Shown here in pieces: positions 1 through 5,596 of a stretch of DNA of 11,643 nucleotides (positions are counted from its first letter, which is position 1; the number at the start of each line of letters is the position of its first letter). The position numbers and the translations under genes were made by a program. The stretch is taken from the NCBI GenBank assembly GCA_035276085.1, contig DATELY010000048.1, positions 1 through 11,643 on the forward strand. The letters run 5' to 3'. This DNA comes from DATELY01 sp035276085. Lineage in GTDB: Bacteria; Pseudomonadota; Gammaproteobacteria; Steroidobacterales; Steroidobacteraceae. The notes beneath the pieces were generated by a model, which had not been told where the DNA came from, ran no database searches, and saw only the letters and a list, made by a program, of their open reading frames with translations.

Positions 1-77
1 TGGTCGGGACGAGAGGATTCGAACCTCCGACCCCTTGCACCCCATGCAAGTGCGCTACCAGGCTGCGCCACGTCCCG
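1..77 (-). tRNA. tRNA-Pro (anticodon GGG), complete
   Basis: Read on the minus strand this folds as a full cloverleaf. The 7-bp acceptor stem is CGGGACG (77-71) with CGTCCCG (11-5), followed by discriminator A (4) and an encoded CCA (3-1). The anticodon stem CTTGC/GCAAG encloses the loop ATGGGGT, giving anticodon GGG, which reads CCC and CCU proline codons. The T-arm carries GGTTCGAATCC. The gene ends exactly at the window edge. It lies downstream of the merR-like gene on the same strand and may be reached by operon readthrough, but it also has its own possible promoter at about 115-128. Confidence 0.97.
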
Positions 78-114
78 ACTGAGAGATGACTGGCATTCCG
101 TGCCGTGTCTGAGA

Positions 115-128
115 GGCGCGGGATGATA
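115..128 (-). promoter_or_regulatory. possible tRNA-Pro -10 element and GC-rich discriminator
   Basis: On the minus strand TATCAT (128-123) matches the sigma70 -10 consensus at five of six positions. It is followed directly by CCCGCGCC. A GC-rich discriminator containing GCGCC is typical of stable-RNA promoters under ppGpp/DksA control. No good -35 hexamer is visible 16-18 nt upstream, and the inferred start would give a leader of about 40 nt before the tRNA, so this call is tentative. The same discriminator string follows the -10 candidate of tRNA-Asn. Confidence 0.35.
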
Positions 129-205
129 CGGTAGTGAAGGCATGGAGGCTACCCGCAGCGCCCCCAACCCGGCCCTCCCCCGCCGCGCAACGGAGGGAGT
201 AAGAA

Positions 206-562
206 TTATCGGCGGAGGATGCGAAGGATTTCTTCGAGCTCGAGTCGCAGCTGACGGACGATCTGCTGTGCTTGAGTGAGATCTTCGCGGGCCTCTTCGC
301 CTTGGAGGCGGTTGCGGGCGCCGCCGATCGTGAAGCCCTGTTCGTAGAGAAGACTGCGAATCTGACGGATGACCAGCACGTCCTGGCGCTGGTAGTAGCG
401 GCGGTTGCCGCGGCGCTTCACCGGTTTGAGCTGGGGGAATTCCTGCTCCCAGTAGCGCAGCACGTGAGGTTTCACACCACACAGGTCGCTCACTTCACCG
501 ATAGTGAAGTAGCGTTTACCCGGAATCGCCGGCAGTTCGCTGTTATTGCTTGGTTCCAGCAT
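206..562 (-). CDS. MerR-family transcriptional regulator
   Basis: A 118-residue protein with an N-terminal MerR winged helix-turn-helix. The signature runs YFTIGEVSDLCGVKPHVLRYW at residues 18-38, and the wing RRGNRRYY is at 50-57. The tail from about residue 95 (rich in L, Q, R, E) looks like the dimerising coiled coil. It ends soon after that, so there is no effector-binding domain, and the single Cys (28) lies in the HTH, so there is no metal-binding cysteine set. Related small MerR proteins sit directly behind ihfA in many gammaproteobacteria; their target is unknown to me. The ATG at 562 has GGAAG just upstream and lies inside the last codons of ihfA, a 20-nt overlap that suggests translational coupling. 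Family assignment is secure, function is not. Confidence 0.93.
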   Translation of the reverse strand: MLEPSNNSELPAIPGKRYFTIGEVSDLCGVKPHVLRYWEQEFPQLKPVKRRGNRRYYQRQDVLVIRQIRSLLYEQGFTIGGARNRLQGEEAREDLTQAQQIVRQLRLELEEILRILRR

Positions 563-845
563 ACGCTTCCACGCGCGCTTTGAGTTTTTGTCCCGGGCGG
601 AAGGTTACGACGCGACGCGCGCTGATGGGAATTTCTTCACCGGTTTTCGGATTGCGTCCTGGTCGCTGGTTCTTGTCGCGCAGATCGAAATTGCCGAAAC
701 CGGAGAGCTTCACCTGCTCGCCATTGGACAGCGACGCGCGCAACTCCTCGAAGAACAAGTCGACGAGCTCGCGGGCCTCGCGCTTGTTCAAGCCCAGCTG
801 ATCGAACAGCGCTTCTGCGATTTCGGCTTTGGTCAGTGCTGCCAT
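543..845 (-). CDS. ihfA: Integration host factor subunit alpha
   Basis: A 100-residue HU/IHF-family DNA-bending protein that acts in the nucleoid as a heterodimer with IHF beta, which is not in this window. The helical N-terminal half (MAALTKAEIAEALF, residues 1-14) is followed by the family signature GFGNFDLRDKNQRPGRNPKT at 49-68. Pro65 sits at the tip of the beta arm, the residue known to intercalate and kink DNA. Length matches the family. The ATG at 845 lies 2 nt after the pheT stop, and no strong Shine-Dalgarno is seen (GGGA about 10 nt upstream), so translation probably depends on ribosomes finishing pheT. The C-terminus (AGTKQ) overlaps the merR start. The pheT-ihfA linkage is the usual gammaproteobacterial arrangement. 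Confidence 0.97.
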   Translation of the reverse strand: MAALTKAEIAEALFDQLGLNKREARELVDLFFEELRASLSNGEQVKLSGFGNFDLRDKNQRPGRNPKTGEEIPISARRVVTFRPGQKLKARVEAYAGTKQ

Positions 846-847
846 GA

Positions 848-3211
848 CTATTTGTCCCGGATCCCTGCCACCAGCTGAGCGCGCAACGCCGCGGTGACTT
901 GCGCCACCAGGGCATCGGCATCGGCGTCGGTGAGGGTGCGCGAAGTATCCTGCAGAATCAAGGCTAAGGCTATGCTTTTCTTGCCCTTCTCGATCTGCTC
1001 GCCGCGATACACCGAGAGTACTTTCAGATCGCGGAGCAACCCGCCGGCACTGCGCTGGACCACCGTCTCGAGTTCCGCCGCCGTGGTTTGCTCTGACACG
1101 ATGACCGCGAGATCGCGGCGAATCGATGGGAATCGCGAGATCTCCGCAAACTGCGGCACGCGTGACTCGCTGAGAGCTGCAGTTTCCAGCTCGAACAGCA
1201 CCACTGGATATGTCAAACCGAGCGACTTCGCGAGCGACGGGTGGACTGTGCCGATCCAGCCAATACCGTGGCCGTCGCGAGTAATGCGCGCACTCTGACC
1301 TGGATGAAGCGCGGGGTGTGCCGCGCGCTCGAACGCAAAGCGATCGGCCAAACCATTGAGTGCAAGCAGCGCTTGGACATCGCCCTTCACGTCGAAGAAA
1401 TCTACCGGCTCCCCGTCCATATCCCATTGCAGGGGCACACGCGAACCGGAAGCGACGCCTGCGATCACCTCGACTTCACCCCCCGGCAGGAACGCTCGAC
1501 CCACTTCGAACAGACGCACGCGCGGTTGTTGACGCCGCTGGTTCTCGCCCAGCGCCTGAATCAATCCCGGCCATAGCGAGACGCGCATTTCGGCGAGTTC
1601 TGCCGAGAGCGGATTGGCGAGCGTCAGCGTTGGCGTCCCGCGGCAAATCGTCGCCTGCAGCTTCGGATCGACGAAGCTGTAGGTGATCGCTTCCTGATAG
1701 TCGCGGTCGACGAGCGCGTCACTGATGCGTTCGATGGTGAGCGTTGCTTCGCTCGGCATGCGCGCCGGCACAGGTGCCTGCACGTCGCGAGGCTCGATCT
1801 TGTCGAAGCCGTGCAAGCGCGCGACTTCCTCGATCAAGTCCTCTTCGATGGTGAGATCGAAGCGCCATGACGGCGGACGCACGGTCCATCCTTCGCTGTG
1901 CGCAACCGCGTGCATTCCCAGTCGATTCAGGATCGAGCCGATCTCTGCATGCGGCAGCTCAATGCCCAATAGTTTCGCGATACGCGTCTGCCGCAGGAGA
2001 ATCGATGCCTTCGGTACCGGCGATTCGAAGCTCGTCACCGTCACAGGTCCCGCCTGCCCACCGGCACACTCCAGCAACAACTGCGTTGCGCGCTCGATGG
2101 CGCGCTCTTGCAGATGCGGATCGACGCCGCGCTCGAAACGTTGCGATGCGTCCGTCACCAATCCATAGCGGCGACCGCGTCCAGCGATTGCATCGGGCTC
2201 GAAGTAAGCCACTTCGAGAAACACATCGCGCGTGGCATCACCAATCCCCGACGCCGCACCGCCCATCACGCCCGCCATACCCAGCGCACGCGACTGGTCC
2301 GCGATCACGAGAACATCCGGTGTGAGCTTTACCGTGCGGCCGTCCAACATCTCGAGTGGCTCGCCTTCGCGCGCATGACGCACTCGAATTTCACCGTCGA
2401 GTTGCGCGAGGTCGTAGGCATGCATGGGCTGGCCGAGTTCGAGCATCACATAGTTGGTGACATCGACCACTGCGCTGACCGGACGCAGTCCCGCACGGCG
2501 CAGTCGCTCGCGCATCCACAAGGGCGCACGTGCATTCGCCTGCACGCCTCGAATCACGCGGCCGGCGAACTTGCGACACGCCGCGGGCGCATCGATACGC
2601 ACCGGGAATTTGTCTTGAATCGACGGAGTCACCGCCGCAAAGGTCTCTTCCTTCAGCGGCACCTTGCGAATCGCAGCGACCTCACGCGCGATACCGACAA
2701 CACTCATGCAGTCGCCCCGGTTGGGCGTGAGATTGACCTCGAAGATCACGTCGTCGAGATCCAGCGCTCGCTGAATCGGCATGCCCGCAACGCTGTCGGC
2801 GGGCAACTCGAGCAAACCGGTCTGCTCGTCCGCCAAGCCGATTTCCTTCGCCGAGCACAGCATGCCGAACGACTCGACGCCGCGCAGCTTCGCGCGCTTG
2901 ATCTCCATGCCTTGCGGCAGCTTTGCACCGATGGTCGCCAGCGGCGCCATCAATCCCGCACGCACGTTCGGCGCGCCGCACACGATCTGCAGCGTCTCCG
3001 AGCCGGAATTCACCTTGCACACGGAGAGTTTCTCCGCGTCGGGATGCTTTTCGACGCAGACCACTTCGCCGACCACGACGCCGCTCATCTCGGTACCAAG
3101 GCGTTCGATGCCTTCGATCTCGAGCCCGGCCATCGTGAGTTGATGCGCCAGTGCCGCGATGTCCGTGCCCGCGTCGACCCACTCTCCCAACCAATGCAGA
3201 CTGATTCTCAT
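848..3211 (-). CDS. pheT: Phenylalanine--tRNA ligase beta subunit
   Basis: A 787-residue beta chain of the alpha2-beta2 phenylalanyl-tRNA synthetase, which charges tRNA-Phe in the cytoplasm; E. coli PheT has 795 residues. Visible domains: an EMAP/OB-fold tRNA-binding segment at about 39-150 (GVVVGEVVCVEKHPDAEKL from 44), a B3/4 domain with the editing site at about 210-390, a B5 domain at about 402-477, a catalytic-like core at about 490-680, and a C-terminal FDX-ACB anticodon-binding domain at about 693-786 (SRFPSIRRDLAVIV). The chosen ATG at 3211 gives the standard N-terminus MRISLHWLGEWV and has GAGG 5 nt upstream. The frame stays open for another 114 nt upstream into pheS, but that extension does not resemble PheT. 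The 7-nt gap to pheS fits coupled synthesis of the two subunits. Confidence 0.98.
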   Translation of the reverse strand: MRISLHWLGEWVDAGTDIAALAHQLTMAGLEIEGIERLGTEMSGVVVGEVVCVEKHPDAEKLSVCKVNSGSETLQIVCGAPNVRAGLMAPLATIGAKLPQGMEIKRAKLRGVESFGMLCSAKEIGLADEQTGLLELPADSVAGMPIQRALDLDDVIFEVNLTPNRGDCMSVVGIAREVAAIRKVPLKEETFAAVTPSIQDKFPVRIDAPAACRKFAGRVIRGVQANARAPLWMRERLRRAGLRPVSAVVDVTNYVMLELGQPMHAYDLAQLDGEIRVRHAREGEPLEMLDGRTVKLTPDVLVIADQSRALGMAGVMGGAASGIGDATRDVFLEVAYFEPDAIAGRGRRYGLVTDASQRFERGVDPHLQERAIERATQLLLECAGGQAGPVTVTSFESPVPKASILLRQTRIAKLLGIELPHAEIGSILNRLGMHAVAHSEGWTVRPPSWRFDLTIEEDLIEEVARLHGFDKIEPRDVQAPVPARMPSEATLTIERISDALVDRDYQEAITYSFVDPKLQATICRGTPTLTLANPLSAELAEMRVSLWPGLIQALGENQRRQQPRVRLFEVGRAFLPGGEVEVIAGVASGSRVPLQWDMDGEPVDFFDVKGDVQALLALNGLADRFAFERAAHPALHPGQSARITRDGHGIGWIGTVHPSLAKSLGLTYPVVLFELETAALSESRVPQFAEISRFPSIRRDLAVIVSEQTTAAELETVVQRSAGGLLRDLKVLSVYRGEQIEKGKKSIALALILQDTSRTLTDADADALVAQVTAALRAQLVAGIRDK

Positions 3212-3218
3212 GTCAGCC

Positions 3219-4247
3219 TCACTGGAACTGCTGCAGGAAGCGCAGATCGTTTTCGAAGCACATGCGCAGATCGGGGATGTTGTAGCGCAGGAGCGCCAGA
3301 CGATCGATGCCCATGCCGAACGCATAGCCGGAATACTTTTCCGGATCGATGTTCACGGCACGCAGCACGTTCGGATGGACCATGCCGCAACCGCCGACTT
3401 CGAGCCAACCCGTCTGTTTGCAGAGGCGACAACCCTTGCCGCCGCAAGACACGCAGGAGATATCGACCTCGGCAGAAGGTTCGGTGAACGGAAAGTACGA
3501 GGGACGAAAGCGGATCTTCACGTCCTGCTCGAATACGCCTTGCATGAAGTACAGCAGGATCGCGCGCAGGTTCGCGAGGGTAATGTTCTCGTCGACGACC
3601 AGTCCTTCGATCTGATGAAACATCGGCGTATGCGTCATGTCGGAATCGCAGCGATAGACACGACCTGGCGCGATCACGCGCAAAGGAGCGGAACGCGCCT
3701 GCATCGCTCTGATCTGCACTGGCGATGTATGCGTCCGTAGCAACCGGCCATCGCCGAAGTAGAACGTGTCGTGCATGGCACGCGCCGGATGGTTCGCAGG
3801 AATGTTGAGCGCTTCGAAGTTGTGCCAGTCGTCTTCGATCTCGGGCCCATCGGCTACTTCGAATCCTGCGCGCCGGAACAGCTCTTCAATGCGCCGACGC
3901 ACGCGAGTCACGGGATGCAATCCGCCAACGTTCTGCCCGCGCCCGGGCAGCGTCACATCGATCGTTTCACGCTCGAGCCGCGCGGCGAGCTTGCTCGATT
4001 CCAGCTCCTCTCGACGGCCTTCGATCGCCTGCGTGATCTGTTCCTTCGCCTCATTCACGCGCGCACCGTGCGCACGGCGGGCTTCCGGATCCATCGCACC
4101 GAGCGACTTCAACTGTGCCGTGAGCTCACCCTTCTTGCCGAGCACGCGCACACGGACATGCTCGAGCGCAGACAAATCGCTGCAAGCAGCGATTTCTTCG
4201 AGAACAGCAGAGAGGAGTGCTTCTATCGGCACTTCAACGTTCGACAT
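3219..4247 (-). CDS. pheS: Phenylalanine--tRNA ligase alpha subunit
   Basis: A 342-residue class II synthetase chain that carries the active site of PheRS. The N-terminal coiled coil (about 1-90) binds tRNA. Class II motif 2 is at about 187-217 (VIAPGRVYRCDSDMTHTPMF) and motif 3 at 307-322 (GYAFGMGIDRLALLRY). The Ala before Phe in that motif corresponds to the position that sets Phe-pocket size in E. coli PheS. A four-cysteine segment, CVSCGGKGCRLC (residues 265-276), makes it slightly longer than E. coli PheS (327); I recall similar inserts in beta- and gammaproteobacterial PheS, so this is a lineage trait rather than damage. The ATG at 4247 has no visible Shine-Dalgarno. The 142-nt gap upstream holds two hairpins. 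Confidence 0.98.
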   Translation of the reverse strand: MSNVEVPIEALLSAVLEEIAACSDLSALEHVRVRVLGKKGELTAQLKSLGAMDPEARRAHGARVNEAKEQITQAIEGRREELESSKLAARLERETIDVTLPGRGQNVGGLHPVTRVRRRIEELFRRAGFEVADGPEIEDDWHNFEALNIPANHPARAMHDTFYFGDGRLLRTHTSPVQIRAMQARSAPLRVIAPGRVYRCDSDMTHTPMFHQIEGLVVDENITLANLRAILLYFMQGVFEQDVKIRFRPSYFPFTEPSAEVDISCVSCGGKGCRLCKQTGWLEVGGCGMVHPNVLRAVNIDPEKYSGYAFGMGIDRLALLRYNIPDLRMCFENDLRFLQQFQ

Positions 4248-4287
4248 GGGATTGATTCGAGCGTGGACGAGTTGGGCTCAGGGCGAA

Positions 4288-4346
4288 GCGGGCGTCCCGG
4301 ATGAGACGCCCGCACGTCAACTCAATGATCGGCACAACGACCGATC
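4288..4346 (-). promoter_or_regulatory. Two stem-loops in the rplT-pheS gap (candidate pheST leader or terminator)
   Basis: On the minus strand the first hairpin met pairs GATCGG with CCGATC (4346-4341 and 4332-4327, 8-nt loop). The second pairs GCGGGCGTC with GACGCCCGC (4313-4305 and 4296-4288), a perfect 9-bp GC-rich stem with an 8-nt loop. No U-run follows the second stem, so it is not a classical intrinsic terminator. In E. coli this gap contains the pheM leader peptide and the pheST attenuator; here no Phe-rich leader peptide is seen. The stems are directly visible, while a regulatory role is inferred from position. Confidence 0.45.
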
Positions 4347-4389
4347 CGCGACGGCTTGTCGGGCAGGACAGCACGACCAGCCGCGGTCA

Positions 4390-4749
4390 TCAGGCTGCGA
4401 GACTGGACTTCACTTTCTCGGCGATGGCGCCAAAGGCAGCTTCATCGTGATAAGCGATGTCGGCCAGCACTTTACGATCGATGGTGAGGCCCGCGACCTT
4501 GAGACCCGCGATCAGCTTGCTGTACGACAGGCCGTGCACGCGTGCCGCCGCGTTGATGCGCGTGATCCACAGCGCACGCATCTCGCGTTTGTGAGCACGG
4601 CGATCGCGATAGGCGTACTGACCCGCCTTGATGACGGCCTGCTTCGCTGCGCGGAATACCTTGCGGCGAGCGTTGTAGTAACCCTTGGCCTTGCCGAGGA
4701 TCTTCTTGTGGCGCGCATGTGCAATGACGCCGCGTTTAACTCTTGCCAT
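4390..4749 (-). CDS. rplT: 50S ribosomal protein L20
   Basis: A 119-residue basic protein of standard L20 length. It begins MARVKRGVIAHARHKKILG and continues with the long helical segment GKAKGYYNARRKVFRAAKQA (residues 19-38), which threads 23S rRNA early in 50S assembly. The globular C-terminal half (about 60-119) includes RALWITRINAAAR. In E. coli this half of L20 also binds its own mRNA and represses rpmI-rplT translation. The gene follows rpmI by 11 nt, with GGAG 7 nt before the ATG. Its TGA stop overlaps an ATG (TGATG at 4392-4388) that opens a 22-codon frame of uncertain meaning. Confidence 0.98.
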   Translation of the reverse strand: MARVKRGVIAHARHKKILGKAKGYYNARRKVFRAAKQAVIKAGQYAYRDRRAHKREMRALWITRINAAARVHGLSYSKLIAGLKVAGLTIDRKVLADIAYHDEAAFGAIAEKVKSSLAA

Positions 4750-4760
4750 GGTTCAACTCC

Positions 4761-4958
4761 TCACTTCGCGTGCGGCAGCATCTGCGTGACGCGGCCGACA
4801 TCTTGTTTAGCCACCATGCTGGGCGCGCGCAGCTGACGCTTACGCTTGCTCGGCTTCTTGGTGAGGATGTGGCGACGGTGAGATTGGGCTCGCTTGAACC
4901 CGTTGGCAGTCTTGCGAAAACGCTTCGCCGCTGCCCGGTTCGTCTTCAACTTGGGCAT
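4761..4958 (-). CDS. rpmI: 50S ribosomal protein L35
   Basis: A 65-residue, very basic protein starting MPKLKTNRAAAKRFRKTANG and containing the family stretch HRRHILTKKPSKRKRQLR at residues 27-44. Length and sequence match bacterial L35 of the large ribosomal subunit. GGAG lies 8 nt before the ATG. It sits between infC and rplT in the usual order, but it is separated from infC by 110 nt containing a strong hairpin (5031-5055). That is where L20-mediated feedback acts in E. coli. Confidence 0.97.
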   Translation of the reverse strand: MPKLKTNRAAAKRFRKTANGFKRAQSHRRHILTKKPSKRKRQLRAPSMVAKQDVGRVTQMLPHAK

Positions 4959-5030
4959 GTCATCAACTCCGCATTGTTTAGCCTGTTTAGAACCGCGGTG
5001 AAGCGGTCTTTAAGGCGGGACAGCGAGGCT

Positions 5031-5055
5031 GGGCACAAGACAAGGTCTCGTGCCC
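5031..5055 (-). promoter_or_regulatory. Strong 11-bp stem-loop between infC and rpmI (candidate L20 operator or processing site)
   Basis: GGGCACGAGAC (5055-5045) pairs over all 11 positions, including one G-U, with GTCTTGTGCCC (5041-5031) around a 3-nt CTT loop, 13 nt after the infC stop. No U-run follows, so it is not an obvious intrinsic terminator. A weaker stem, ACCGC/GCGGT, lies farther toward rpmI. E. coli L20 represses rpmI-rplT by binding structured RNA in this region, so an L20-operator role is plausible by position. The pairing is seen; the role is inferred. Confidence 0.45.
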
Positions 5056-5068
5056 GAACACTAGCTGC

Positions 5069-5593
5069 TCACTTCTTTTTCGGCCCGATCAGCATGACCA
5101 TTTGCCGACCTTCCATCATCGGGTTCGACTCAATCTGGCCATAGGCCGAAAGGTCTTGCTGTACCCGACTCAGAAGTTCGCGTCCGATCTCCTGATGAGC
5201 CATTTCACGGCCACGAAAACGTAACGTGATCTTGGCCTTGTCGCCCTCCGTCAGAAAGCGAATCAGGTTCTTGAGCTTCACCTGATAGTCGCCCTCTTCC
5301 GTACCGGGACGAAACTTCACTTCTTTGATCTGAATCTGCTTCTGCTTCCGCTTCGCCGCGTGTGCCTTCTTGTTCTGCTCGAACAAGAATTTGCCGAAAT
5401 CCATGATTCGGCACACCGGCGGCTCCGCCATCGGCGAGACCTCGACCAGGTCGAGGCCTGCTTGCTCGGCCATCTGCAGTGCTTCCGCTCGACTCATCAC
5501 TCCTGCCTGGTTGCCGGCTGCGTCGATGATGCGCAGTTGCGGGGATGTGATGTCTTCATTGCGCCGGATGCGCTTTGCGATAGGAGCAGCGAT
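5069..5593 (-). CDS. infC: Translation initiation factor IF-3, with a non-AUG (ATC) start
   Basis: A 174-residue IF3, which binds the 30S subunit, prevents premature 50S joining and proofreads start codons. The N-domain covers about 1-78 (RNEDITSPQL, then DLVEVSPMAEPPVCRIMDFGKF at 48-69), the Lys-rich linker about 74-92, and the C-domain about 88-174 (VKFRPGTEEGDYQVKL, then ITLRFRGREMAHQEIG). The first in-frame ATG or GTG would truncate the conserved N-terminus by about 30 residues. The reading frame is open back to the thrS stop and contains only ATC candidates. The ATC at 5593-5591 lies 8 nt after a perfect GGAGG, giving an N-terminus (M)AAPIAKRIRRNEDI that fits the family. infC in E. coli starts at AUU and is autorepressed by IF3 through that rare codon, so the same control is likely here. 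The start is 3 nt past the thrS stop. Confidence 0.95.
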   Translation of the reverse strand: MAAPIAKRIRRNEDITSPQLRIIDAAGNQAGVMSRAEALQMAEQAGLDLVEVSPMAEPPVCRIMDFGKFLFEQNKKAHAAKRKQKQIQIKEVKFRPGTEEGDYQVKLKNLIRFLTEGDKAKITLRFRGREMAHQEIGRELLSRVQQDLSAYGQIESNPMMEGRQMVMLIGPKKK

Positions 5594-5596
5594 GCG

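Noticed and set aside
3212..3325. In-frame extension of pheT upstream of 3211
   Set aside because: It lies within the end of pheS, looks unlike PheT, and the ATG at 3211 has GAGG at proper distance and the standard PheT N-terminus.
2108..3487. 459-codon plus-strand open frame antisense to pheT and the end of pheS
   Set aside because: It is a shadow of GC-rich coding sequence: Arg/His/Leu-rich with no recognisable domain, lying opposite clearly conserved PheT and PheS.
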